This document shows positions 1 through 7,360 of a stretch of 12,132 nucleotides of DNA, piece after piece (the first letter of the stretch is position 1; the number at the start of each line of letters is the position of its first letter). The stretch is from NCBI GenBank assembly GCA_013205585.1, contig JABMML010000035.1, positions 1 through 12,132 of the forward strand, read 5' to 3'. Position numbers and translations under genes: made by a program. The notes beneath the pieces were generated by a model. It made no database searches. It was not told the origin of the DNA and saw nothing but the letters and a program-made list of their open reading frames with translations. This stretch comes from Chitinophagaceae bacterium. GTDB taxonomy: Bacteria > Bacteroidota > Bacteroidia > Chitinophagales > Chitinophagaceae.

Positions 1-255
1 CTCTCTACTACGAATATCCATTGAAGAATTAGGTTGAAATGCATTCCAATACATATGGAAATAAACCTTGCGTAAAGTATCGGGTGAATTATTAGTGTAT
101 ATTAATTCTTCTGTCCCCTTCATTATATTAGTAGTAACGTCAAGGGCTGCTTTAATTTTATAGTCGATACGTTGTTGCCAACGATCGGCTTGGGCATTGG
201 AGAAATTTGCAAAACAAATAAATGCAAGAATAGATAGAATTGACTTCTTTTTCAT
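1..255 (-). CDS. M1 family metallopeptidase, N-terminal fragment (continues beyond left edge)
   Basis: This frame opens at an ATG (positions 255-253) and stays open for 85 codons to the window edge, so only the start of the protein is present. Residues 1 to about 24 form a signal peptide: a lysine-rich MKKK start, a hydrophobic core, and a probable cleavage site near SNAQA. The mature part begins with WQQRIDYK, followed by a stretch around TNNSPDTLRKVYFHMYWNAF, which is how the N-terminal beta domain of exported Bacteroidota M1 (gluzincin) aminopeptidases usually begins. The catalytic HExxH(x18)E site would lie several hundred residues further on and is not visible. The likely role is zinc-dependent peptide hydrolysis in the periplasm or outside the cell. 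An 88-base gap separates it from rsmI, so it may have its own promoter. The family call rests on recalled similarity, not on catalytic residues. Confidence 0.75.
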   Translation of the reverse strand, partial: MKKKSILSILAFICFANFSNAQADRWQQRIDYKIKAALDVTTNIMKGTEELIYTNNSPDTLRKVYFHMYWNAFQPNSSMDIRSRE

Positions 256-261
256 AGGACT

Positions 262-308
262 GAATTAAGAAGCTAATTTAATTCATTAATTAGAAAAAGT
301 CTAATTAA
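262..308. repeat. Two adjacent AT-rich inverted repeats between rsmI and the M1 peptidase
   Basis: One repeat pairs TTAATTAGA (286-294) with TCTAATTAA (300-308) around a 5-base loop, a perfect 9-bp stem. A second pairs GAATTAA (262-268) with TTAATTC (278-284), a 7-bp stem with a 9-base loop. Neither is followed by a T run on the minus strand, so they do not look like intrinsic terminators for rsmI. They lie 7 to 53 bases upstream of the M1 peptidase start, where an operator or an mRNA leader structure would be expected. In AT-rich DNA such repeats can arise by chance, and any function is inference. Confidence 0.45.
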
Positions 309-343
309 ATATATGTACGGGGATATAAATGAAAATCGCTTTT

Positions 344-1009
344 CTAAGGTTTCCCCTCTACCACAATCACAATCTCTCCCTTCACCTGCTTGGAAGAGAA
401 ATGGGTAATTAAGTTGGCTAAAGTGTCGGAGATATTTTCTTCATATATTTTGGTAAGCTCTCTACTTACAGAAGCCTGCCTATCGGCGCCAAAATGAGTC
501 GCAAATAATTCTAATGTTTTTACCAAGCGCATAGGGCTTTCATAAAATATCATGGTGCGCTCTTCATTCGCCAAGGATTCCATTAAAGTTTTTCTACCTT
601 TTTTTAAGGGGATAAAACCTTCGAATATAAAACGAGTGGCAGGCAAACCACTATTTACTAATGCTGGTACAAAGGCAGTAGCACCAGGTAAACTTGTAAT
701 AGCCACCCCAGCTGCTTTACAAGCGCGTACTAATAAAAATGCTGGATCGGAAATACCAGGTGTGCCTGCATCGGTAATTAAGGCAATATTTTTCCCGGCT
801 TGTAATTGTTGTACTAAATGATCCACTACCTTATGCTCATTGTGTTGATGATAAGGCGTAAGTGGCTTATGAATTTTATAATGCTGTAATAACTTAGAGG
901 AAGTACGCGTGTCTTCACATAAAATGAAATCTACTTCTTGAAGTACTTCAATGGCTCTGAAAGTAAAATCTTTTAAATTTCCAATAGGTGTGGGAACTAT
1001 GTATAACAT
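344..1009 (-). CDS. rsmI: 16S rRNA (cytidine(1402)-2'-O)-methyltransferase RsmI
   Basis: RsmI uses S-adenosylmethionine to methylate the 2'-O of C1402 in 16S rRNA, in the decoding centre of the small subunit. The 221-residue product shows the tetrapyrrole-methylase fold motifs in order: PTPIGNLKD (6-14), CEDTR (31-35), TDAGTPGISDP (79-89), PGATA (108-112), the FYESP segment (155-159) and RELTK (183-187). It ends in a KGEIVIVVEG strand. It is about 60 residues shorter than the E. coli enzyme and lacks the C-terminal extension, which as far as I recall is normal for Bacteroidota. The ATG at 1009 places the first beta strand immediately at the N-terminus, as expected. It lies 30 bases after the purS stop and is probably the last gene of the recG-pepP-pssA-purS-rsmI run. 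Other members of this fold methylate precorrins, but the PTPIGNL and CEDTR motifs point to RsmI. Confidence 0.95.
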   Translation of the reverse strand: MLYIVPTPIGNLKDFTFRAIEVLQEVDFILCEDTRTSSKLLQHYKIHKPLTPYHQHNEHKVVDHLVQQLQAGKNIALITDAGTPGISDPAFLLVRACKAAGVAITSLPGATAFVPALVNSGLPATRFIFEGFIPLKKGRKTLMESLANEERTMIFYESPMRLVKTLELFATHFGADRQASVSRELTKIYEENISDTLANLITHFSSKQVKGEIVIVVEGKP

Positions 1010-1039
1010 GGAAATAATTAAAAAATTAATTAAAAGTAT

Positions 1040-1291
1040 CTAGGACTTAAGCACCTCAATTTCAAAATATTCCATTACTGCATTGGCTAATAATTGCTTG
1101 CTAGCCGTTTCTGCAATTTCTTTAGCGGCTGCTTCGTTGGCTGCTTCAATTTCTAATTTAATATGCTTTCCTACTCTTACATCTTTTACACCTGTCATAC
1201 CTAAATTATGTAGGCCACCTAAAACTGCCTTTCCTTGAGGATCTAATAAATCTTTCAAAGGCATTACTTTAATTTGAACTTGAAATGTCAT
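1040..1291 (-). CDS. purS: Phosphoribosylformylglycinamidine synthase subunit PurS
   Basis: PurS is the small structural subunit of the multi-protein FGAM synthase, which converts FGAR, glutamine and ATP to FGAM in the fourth step of de novo purine synthesis. A PurS dimer holds the synthetase PurL and the glutaminase PurQ together. The 83-residue product is close to the usual length of about 80. It has the family pattern: an opening beta strand (FQVQIKVMP), the DPQGKAV segment at about 17-23, the LHNLGMTGVKDVRVGK segment at 27-42, and a closing strand that ends in EIEVLK. Its stop and start are tightly packed between pssA (7 bases upstream) and rsmI (30 bases downstream). No purL or purQ lies in the window, so its partners must be encoded elsewhere. 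Its presence implies that this organism uses the split three-subunit enzyme and not the single long PurL. Confidence 0.93.
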   Translation of the reverse strand: MTFQVQIKVMPLKDLLDPQGKAVLGGLHNLGMTGVKDVRVGKHIKLEIEAANEAAAKEIAETASKQLLANAVMEYFEIEVLKS

Positions 1292-1298
1292 ACGAATT

Positions 1299-2069
1299 TT
1301 ATTGAGTGATTGTTTTTCTGTAAAACAAAGATACTAAGCAATAGCCAATAAAGCCAAATGGGATGGCCATCCATTTAAAAAAGTAGGCAGAAATAATGGT
1401 TTCTACTGCTACTAAGGCTAAGGGTAGTATTAATTTCTTCTTACCACTAAAACTCTTCAAAGCTAGCATGGGCCTATCCATCACCATCAGATAAGAAACT
1501 ATAATAATATAGATATACCAAAATGTAGGGTTCAATAATAATGTAGAGAAAATGGTAGTTTGAGACTGCCAATAGACTAAGGGAAAGGCTGCTGTTAAAA
1601 TACCAATCATGGGAATAGGCACCCCTTTAAAATAAGTAGTTTGGTCTGGGTCGATATTGAATTTAGCTAAACGGTAGGCTCCCGCTAAGGCAATAATAAA
1701 GGCAGGCACCATCATGAGTGTAGTATGTGATAAGGCATTGATATCGGTAGCAAGTGATAGTCTTAAAAATTGAAAAACAATAAAGGAGGGCGCTACGCCA
1801 AAACTAACTACATCTGCAAGCGAATCGAGTTGCTTTCCTAGTTCAGAATTTACTTTTAATAAACGCGCCACAAACCCATCAAAAAAATCAACCAGCGCTG
1901 CAAGTCCAATAAACATACTCGCATAATAAATTTGTTCTGGAATTTCAATGACCATATCCCCTGTTTCATCTAAGGTGGCCATGGTGCCCGATTGAAAACT
2001 AACCAGAATGGCCAGGCAACCAAAAAATAAATTAAGCAGTGTAATTAAATTAGGAATCTGTTTTTTCAT
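1299..2069 (-). CDS. pssA: CDP-diacylglycerol-serine O-phosphatidyltransferase
   Basis: This integral membrane enzyme joins serine to the phosphatidyl group of CDP-diacylglycerol, giving phosphatidylserine, the precursor of phosphatidylethanolamine. The 256-residue protein carries the complete CDP-alcohol phosphotransferase signature DG(x2)AR(x8)G(x3)D(x3)D, with D64, G65, A68, R69, G78, D82 and D86. The last two aspartates are the metal-binding and catalytic pair. Hydrophobic segments at about 9-25, 50-62, 88-106, 117-131, 152-167, 183-197, 212-230 and 235-249 fit the multi-span type-II enzyme. The start MKKQIPNLITLLNLFFG is typical of PssA (NxxTxxNLxxG), which supports the ATG at 2069 and favours serine over glycerol phosphate or choline as the acceptor. 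A polar loop of about 20 residues (28-48) between the first two helices resembles that of other Bacteroidota homologues. It lies 8 bases after pepP and 7 before purS. Confidence 0.93.
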   Translation of the reverse strand: MKKQIPNLITLLNLFFGCLAILVSFQSGTMATLDETGDMVIEIPEQIYYASMFIGLAALVDFFDGFVARLLKVNSELGKQLDSLADVVSFGVAPSFIVFQFLRLSLATDINALSHTTLMMVPAFIIALAGAYRLAKFNIDPDQTTYFKGVPIPMIGILTAAFPLVYWQSQTTIFSTLLLNPTFWYIYIIIVSYLMVMDRPMLALKSFSGKKKLILPLALVAVETIISAYFFKWMAIPFGFIGYCLVSLFYRKTITQ

Positions 2070-2077
2070 CTTCGTTT

Positions 2078-3385
2078 TTATTTTTTACCGCTTTTAACCT
2101 TACGCATCAAAGTTTCAATTTCTTCAGCTTTAATAGGTATATTTTTCATTAAATCCTGATGACCTGTTTTGGTAATACAAATATTATTTTCAATACGCAC
2201 ACCCATTTTTTCTTCTTTAATATAAATACCCGGCTCTAACGTAAATACCATGCCTGCTGTAATAGGTGCAGTTCTGGTACCTAAGTCGTGCACATCTAAT
2301 CCTAAATGATGCGATATGCCATGGTATAAATATTTTCTATAGGCCCTATTTTCAGCATCTTCATTTTTAATATCTGATTTACTTAATAAACCAATTTTTA
2401 AAAATTGCTTACTCGCTTCCTCGCCCACCTTATCTGTATAATGTACAATACTAATGCCAGGTTTTAAAATAGACTTACCATAATCATGCAAATGCAAACA
2501 AGCATTGTATACTTCTTTTTGTCTTTTCGTAAACTTTCCATTCACAGGGACTGTTCTAGTTAAGTCGGCGCAGTAGCCGCCATATTCTGCTCCAAAATCC
2601 ATCAAAATTAATTCGCCGTCCTTACATACATTGTTATTACTTGTATAATGTAAGGTTCTTGCATTATCACCACTAGCAATAATACTATGATAAGCAACAC
2701 CCGTTGCGCGTTGAGATAAAAAAGAATGATAAATTTCTGCTTCAATTTCATATTCCTTCACGCCAGGTTGAATGAATTGTAATAATCTTCTAAAAGCTAC
2801 TTCAGTAATATCAACAGCCTTTTGAATTACCTGCACTTCTTCTTTGGTTTTCACGGCACGTAATTCTTTCATAATAGTAGCAGCTCTGCAAAATGTATGA
2901 AGTGGATACCTTGCTTTCATTTCATCAATAAAACGGTATTCACTGGTTCTTAATAAATTATTCTTTCGATCGTTTTCATTAGAGTCTAAATAAATGGCGT
3001 CCGCTAAATGCACCCATTGTTGTAAGGATGCGTCCATTACATCCACCCATACAATTGTTTTAATTCCAGAAATAGTTTTGGCTTCATTGGCTCTTAATCT
3101 TTTACCATCCCAAATTTCTTTTAACTCCTGTGGTCTTACAAGTACTAATACTTCTCTATATTTTGGATCGGGGTTGTCTGGAAATAAAATAACCATTGAA
3201 CCCTCTTGCTCAATACCCGATAACCAATATAATTCGGTGTTTTGTTTAAAGTCATGCAAGGCATCTCCATTCGTAGAATATTCATCGTTACTTACAAAAA
3301 TAGCAATACTGTTTTTTTGCATTTTGGAAATAAAACGCTTTCTATTTTGAATAAATATTTGGGGGTCTAAGGCTGTATATTTCAT
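2078..3385 (-). CDS. pepP: Xaa-Pro aminopeptidase (aminopeptidase P, M24 family)
   Basis: This cytoplasmic dimetal peptidase removes an N-terminal residue that precedes proline. The 435-residue protein has the two-domain layout of E. coli PepP: an N-terminal creatinase-like domain (about 1-165) that includes the FKQNTELYWLSG segment, and a C-terminal pita-bread domain. The metal ligands are all present: D263 in LMDFGAE, D274 in CADLTRTVP, H359 in HGISHHLGLDVHD, E384 in TLEPGIY and E399 in GVRIEN. The equivalents of the catalytic histidines are H246, H355 and H366. There is no signal peptide. Its start lies 50 bases after the recG stop and its stop 8 bases before pssA, so it probably shares their transcript. 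The related prolidase (PepQ) is the main alternative, but the length and the N-terminal domain fit aminopeptidase P better. Confidence 0.92.
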   Translation of the reverse strand: MKYTALDPQIFIQNRKRFISKMQKNSIAIFVSNDEYSTNGDALHDFKQNTELYWLSGIEQEGSMVILFPDNPDPKYREVLVLVRPQELKEIWDGKRLRANEAKTISGIKTIVWVDVMDASLQQWVHLADAIYLDSNENDRKNNLLRTSEYRFIDEMKARYPLHTFCRAATIMKELRAVKTKEEVQVIQKAVDITEVAFRRLLQFIQPGVKEYEIEAEIYHSFLSQRATGVAYHSIIASGDNARTLHYTSNNNVCKDGELILMDFGAEYGGYCADLTRTVPVNGKFTKRQKEVYNACLHLHDYGKSILKPGISIVHYTDKVGEEASKQFLKIGLLSKSDIKNEDAENRAYRKYLYHGISHHLGLDVHDLGTRTAPITAGMVFTLEPGIYIKEEKMGVRIENNICITKTGHQDLMKNIPIKAEEIETLMRKVKSGKK

Positions 3386-3435
3386 AATAAAAACTTTTTA
3401 ATTAGTAAGGGCAAGTTAATTAAAAAATGAATCCT

Positions 3436-5538
3436 TTAGGCGATCTTACCCCAGCCAATTTTGCTTTTTTGACTAATTAAAAAACGCCTAACTACTGCAT
3501 TTTCAGGCAATTGAAGCGTAGGATCTTTTTCACATAGCGCGAAAGCCGCTAATCTTGCTTCTTCCAATGCTTTTTTATCATTAATAATATTGGCTAATTT
3601 AAAGTTCAAAGCACCACTTTGTCTGGTACCATCTATATCTCCAGGGCCTCTCAATTCTAAATCCTTTTCGGCAATTAAAAAACCATCATTGGTATTACAC
3701 ATTATTTTTAATCTTTCCTTCGCCTCTCTACCTGCTTTCACACTACTTAATAATATACAATAACTCTGTTCTTTTCCTCTACCCACCCTGCCTCTTAATT
3801 GATGTAATTGTGATAAACCAAATTTTTCTGCGCTCTCTATCACCATCACCGATGCATTGGGCACATTCACCCCTACTTCAATGACTGTGGTGCCCACTAA
3901 TATTTGTGTGTCACCTGTTTTAAATCGGTGCATATTGGTTTCTTTCTCCACACTGCTTTGTCTTCCGTGCACCATACTAATTTTATAGGTTGGTTCTGGG
4001 AAAAAACTTTTTACTTGCTCATAGCCCTGCATTAAATCTTCAAAACTTAATTTTTCACTTTCTTCAATTAAAGGATATACATAATAAGCCTGTCTTCCTT
4101 TTATAATTTCTGTTTTGACAAAATCCATAACACTGGCTCTAGAAGTTTCATATCGGTGCACCGTTTTAATGGGTTGTCTGCCAGGAGGTAATTCATCCAT
4201 CACACTGTAATCTAAATCGCCAAAGGCCGTCATGGCTAATGTTCTTGGAATAGGTGTTGCTGTCATGACTAATACATGCGGAGGAATGGTCGATTTTTTC
4301 CAAAGCCTAGCGCGTTGCGCCACACCAAATCGGTGCTGTTCATCAATGACCGCTAAGCCTAAATTTTTAAATTGTACCACATCTTCAATAATGGCGTGGG
4401 TACCCACTACAAAATGGATATCATCTTCCAATAACCCTTTTAAAATTCTTCTTCGCTCTCCAATTTTTGTACTACCCTTTAATAATGCAATTTCAATGGG
4501 CATATCTTTTAATAATTCTGATAAGCTTTCATAGTGCTGTGAAGCTAGAATTTCGGTAGGCGCCATTAAACAACTTTGAAAACCATTGTCAGCGGCAATT
4601 AACATAGCAAGTAATGCTATCATGGTTTTACCACTACCTACATCTCCTTGTAAGAGCCTGTTCATTTGATACCCTTTGCCTACATCTTGTCTAATTTCTT
4701 TGATGACTCTTTTTTGTGCGCCCGTTAGTTCAAAAGGTAAATGTTTATTATAAAAAGTATTAAAGTAGTTGCCTACTTTTTCAAATAACTGCCCCTTGCT
4801 ATTTTTATGTCTATCAATTTTTATTAAATTAAGTCTTACTTGTGCTATAAATAGTTCTTCAAAAATTAATCGGTCTACGGCTTCTTTATAATGCGCTTGC
4901 GATCTGGGGAAATGTATTTGTCTGTAGGCCTCCCACCTGCCCATTCTACTTTCTAATAAATGAGTGGGTAAATTTTCGAGAACGTCTGTTTCACTTATTT
5001 GTTGAAATAAAGTTTGTGTGAGTTTGCCTATTTGTTTGGCATTCAGCCCACGGGCTTTTAATTTTTCAGTGGTAGAATAAACAGGTTCTAATAAAGATTT
5101 CTGCGACATAGTACTCGCCACATAAGGTTCAATTTCTGGATGCACCATTTGGGCCTTCCCATTAAAAAAACTCACCCTTCCAAATACTAAATAAGCCTGG
5201 CCCTCTATTATATTTTTTTGTACCCAAGTAATGCCTTGAAACCATGCTAGTTCAATGGTGCCCGTTTCGTCTTTTAATTGGGTCACCAAACGCTTCGCCC
5301 TTTTTACTCCAATAATGTCAATGCCTTGTAAAACCCCTTTTATTTGTATAAAATCCATATCGGGCGTGATGGAGGCAATGGTGCCTACCTTGGTTTTGTC
5401 AATATGGCGATGCGGAAAATGATGCAGTAGGTCGTTAAAAGTGAATAAACTCAGCTCTTTTTTAAGCATATCTGCCCTTAGAGGGCCCACCCCTTTAAGG
5501 TATTCAATGGGGTTAGATAAAAGAGAAGCTGTTGACAA
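3436..5538 (-). CDS. recG: ATP-dependent DNA helicase RecG (start uncertain: TTG 5538 or ATG 5604)
   Basis: RecG is a superfamily-2 helicase that reverses stalled replication forks and moves branched DNA. Numbered from the TTG at 5538 (700 residues), the protein has the N-terminal wedge region with its OB fold (NPIEYLKGVGP at 9-19, then up to about 140), Walker A GDVGSGKT (298-305), DEQH (399-402), TATPIPRT (426-433), QLRGRVGR (580-587) and the GDIDGTRQSG hook (633-642). All helicase motifs are intact. An in-frame ATG at 5604 would add 22 residues rich in Phe, Ile and Cys that do not look like the family N-terminus, and would leave 15 bases to the divergent trpS start. I therefore prefer the TTG, which puts eight residues before the conserved NPIEYLKGVGP, as is usual. 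There is no ATG between 5604 and the conserved region. It is probably the first gene of the minus-strand run. Confidence 0.93.
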   Translation of the reverse strand: MSTASLLSNPIEYLKGVGPLRADMLKKELSLFTFNDLLHHFPHRHIDKTKVGTIASITPDMDFIQIKGVLQGIDIIGVKRAKRLVTQLKDETGTIELAWFQGITWVQKNIIEGQAYLVFGRVSFFNGKAQMVHPEIEPYVASTMSQKSLLEPVYSTTEKLKARGLNAKQIGKLTQTLFQQISETDVLENLPTHLLESRMGRWEAYRQIHFPRSQAHYKEAVDRLIFEELFIAQVRLNLIKIDRHKNSKGQLFEKVGNYFNTFYNKHLPFELTGAQKRVIKEIRQDVGKGYQMNRLLQGDVGSGKTMIALLAMLIAADNGFQSCLMAPTEILASQHYESLSELLKDMPIEIALLKGSTKIGERRRILKGLLEDDIHFVVGTHAIIEDVVQFKNLGLAVIDEQHRFGVAQRARLWKKSTIPPHVLVMTATPIPRTLAMTAFGDLDYSVMDELPPGRQPIKTVHRYETSRASVMDFVKTEIIKGRQAYYVYPLIEESEKLSFEDLMQGYEQVKSFFPEPTYKISMVHGRQSSVEKETNMHRFKTGDTQILVGTTVIEVGVNVPNASVMVIESAEKFGLSQLHQLRGRVGRGKEQSYCILLSSVKAGREAKERLKIMCNTNDGFLIAEKDLELRGPGDIDGTRQSGALNFKLANIINDKKALEEARLAAFALCEKDPTLQLPENAVVRRFLISQKSKIGWGKIA

Positions 5539-5604
5539 ACTAAATATTTTTAAATTCTGTACAAATATCCCAAAAAGATGGCAAAAAATGGGTTCCTGAT
5601 TCAT

Positions 5605-5612
5605 TATCTTCG
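5605..5612 (+). promoter_or_regulatory. Possible -7 box of the trpS promoter
   Basis: The sequence TATCTTCG matches five of the six defined bases of the Bacteroidota -7 consensus TAnnTTTG and ends 7 bases before the trpS ATG. No good TTG or TTTG -33 element is seen 19-21 bases upstream, so the call rests on the one box and its position. If it is real, the trpS leader is only a few bases long. Confidence 0.35.
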
Positions 5613-5619
5613 CAGTTCT

Positions 5620-6630
5620 ATGAAAAAGGAAATTGTATTAAGCGGAATTAGGCCTACAGGCTTCTTGCACCTAGGCAATTATTTTGGGGCCATGCGTAAT
5701 TATGTACGTATGCAAGACGAATACAACTGTTATTTTTTCGTAGCCAACTGGCATAGCTTAACCACACATCCCGATACTAAAACTTTAAAAGAAAGTGTAC
5801 TAAGAGTAGTGGCTGAAAATATTGCTTGTGGACTAGATCCAGAAAAAGTGTCTTTATATGTTCAAAGCGATGTGCCAGAAATTGCAGAATTGTATCTGTA
5901 TTTAAATATGTTGGCTTATAAAGGAGAATTAGAAAAGACAACCTCTTTTAAAGACAAAGTGCGCATGCAACCCGAAAATGTAAACGCGGGACTACTTACC
6001 TACCCTGTTTTACAAGCAGCCGATATATTAATACACCGCGCGGTGAAAGTGCCTGTGGGCAAAGATCAAGAACAAAATTTAGAAATGGCACGCAATTTTG
6101 CGGAGCGTTTTAATTACAGATACGGCGAAACCTTTCCTTTGCCTTATGCCTTTAATTATAATAGCGAACTGGTAAAAATATTAGGCCTTGATGGCAATGG
6201 CAAAATGAGTAAAAGCGAAAACCAGAACACGACTTTGTTTTTAGCAGATGAAGACGAGGCTATTCGAAATAAAATTAAAAAAGCCAAAACCGATCAAGGA
6301 CCCCTGACACCGAATTCAGTAATGCCCGATTATATTGAGAACTTATTTACCTTAATGAAATTGGTGAGTAGCACCGATACCGTGAAAAAATTTGAAAATG
6401 ATTTTAATAATAGCAGTGAGGGAAATTGTATCATAAGATACGGAGATATGAAAAAGCAATTGGGGGAGGATATGGTTAGTTTTATTCAACCTATTCGTAA
6501 TCAGGCGCTTGATTTACAAAACAACAAAGACTTACTTATAAAGATCATTAGACAAGGTGCAGATAAAGCCAGAGCAAGCGCTTCAGATACCTTGTCCATT
6601 GTAAGAAAGGCCGTTGGGATGGATTATTAA
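5620..6630 (+). CDS. trpS: Tryptophanyl-tRNA synthetase
   Basis: This class I aminoacyl-tRNA synthetase charges tRNA-Trp with tryptophan in the cytoplasm. The 336-residue length matches bacterial TrpRS (about 330). The start is set at the ATG at 5620 because MKKEIVLSGIRPTG places the first strand of the Rossmann fold and the SGIRPTG motif at the very N-terminus. An ATG at 5578 in the same frame would add 14 unrelated residues and would swallow the probable promoter box. The HIGH-type signature appears as HLGN (17-20) and KMSKS is perfect (195-199). The GKDQEQNLEMAR segment (148-158) and the NWHSLTTH segment (43-50) contribute to the tryptophan and ATP site in the family. It is divergent from recG and is followed after 64 bases by the deoxynucleoside kinase. 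I see no T-box or leader peptide; attenuation is not suggested. Confidence 0.97.
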   Translation: MKKEIVLSGIRPTGFLHLGNYFGAMRNYVRMQDEYNCYFFVANWHSLTTHPDTKTLKESVLRVVAENIACGLDPEKVSLYVQSDVPEIAELYLYLNMLAYKGELEKTTSFKDKVRMQPENVNAGLLTYPVLQAADILIHRAVKVPVGKDQEQNLEMARNFAERFNYRYGETFPLPYAFNYNSELVKILGLDGNGKMSKSENQNTTLFLADEDEAIRNKIKKAKTDQGPLTPNSVMPDYIENLFTLMKLVSSTDTVKKFENDFNNSSEGNCIIRYGDMKKQLGEDMVSFIQPIRNQALDLQNNKDLLIKIIRQGADKARASASDTLSIVRKAVGMDY

Positions 6631-6694
6631 ACAAGGCGAATTAATTATCAACAAAGATTAGATAGTACTAAACTATTTTGTATTTTCACGAATC

Positions 6695-7330
6695 ATGGCA
6701 AAAGTTAAAAAACCAAAACACGTTGCAGTTGCAGGAAACATTGGAGCGGGTAAAACTACCTTAACCGAAATGTTAAGCAAGCATTATCGTTGGATACCTC
6801 AATTTGAGGATGTAGACCACAACCCCTACTTGATGGATTTTTATGACGACATGACGCGTTGGAGTTTTAATTTGCAAATCTATTTTTTACATGGCCGCTT
6901 GAACCAAATTTTAGAAATTCAAAGAGGAACTGAAACAATCATTCAAGATAGAACCATTTATGAAGATGCTAATATTTTCGCTCCCAACTTGCATGAGATG
7001 GGCCTAATGAGCAAAAGAGATTTCGATAATTATTTTGGATTTTTTAGTACTATTAAAACAATGGTACAGCCTCCCGACTTACTCATATATTTGAAAGCTT
7101 CTGTTCCTACCTTGGTTTCTCAAATTCAAAAAAGAGGTAGAGAATATGAAGAAAACATTCGTTTGGATTATTTAAAAAAATTAAACGAGTACTATAATAA
7201 ATGGGTGGATGGCTATAAAGAAGGCCCCATTCTAATTATTGACTGCGATAAAAATAAATTTGGCGAATCAGAAGAAGATTTAGGCGAAATCATTAGCAAG
7301 GTGGACGGCATGTTGTATGGACTTTTTTAA
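6695..7330 (+). CDS. Deoxynucleoside kinase (dNK/dGK family)
   Basis: The 211-residue protein belongs to the deoxynucleoside kinase family (PF01712), cytoplasmic enzymes that phosphorylate deoxynucleosides for salvage into the dNTP pool. Visible motifs are the P-loop GNIGAGKTT (14-22), the substrate-site glutamate in FEDVDHNPYL (37-46), the DRTIYED motif (85-91, the family's ERS/DRS position) and the arginine-rich lid RGREYEENIRLDYL (147-160). A closing VDGMLYGLF follows a strand with ILIIDCD (179-185). The length is normal and no motif is missing. Which base it prefers (dA, dG, dC or broad) cannot be read from the sequence. In Gram-positive bacteria, related enzymes occur as dAK/dGK pairs; only one copy is seen here. 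It follows trpS by 64 bases and precedes the FAD oxidase by 30. Thymidine kinase type II is excluded, because that family has a different fold. Confidence 0.9.
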   Translation: MAKVKKPKHVAVAGNIGAGKTTLTEMLSKHYRWIPQFEDVDHNPYLMDFYDDMTRWSFNLQIYFLHGRLNQILEIQRGTETIIQDRTIYEDANIFAPNLHEMGLMSKRDFDNYFGFFSTIKTMVQPPDLLIYLKASVPTLVSQIQKRGREYEENIRLDYLKKLNEYYNKWVDGYKEGPILIIDCDKNKFGESEEDLGEIISKVDGMLYGLF

Positions 7331-7360
7331 AATAGCCCATTTAAAAATTATTTTACTGGT

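Noticed and set aside
286..308. Intrinsic terminator of rsmI
   Set aside because: The 9-bp stem has only one G-C pair and no T run follows it on the minus strand.
552..821. Plus-strand open frame antisense to rsmI
   Set aside because: It lies wholly inside rsmI, whose full motif set is intact on the other strand; the product resembles no family.
2994..3350. Plus-strand open frame antisense to pepP, with others antisense to recG (4232-4534), the oxidase (7933-8262), the symporter (10665-10919) and the methyltransferase (11603-11803)
   Set aside because: Each is opposite an intact conserved gene, has low-complexity composition for a protein, and no ribosome-binding or promoter context.
5578..5619. 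Upstream ATG that would extend trpS by 14 residues
   Set aside because: The added residues do not resemble the TrpRS N-terminus, the extension covers the probable -7 box, and MKKEIVLSGIRPTG at 5620 is the standard start.
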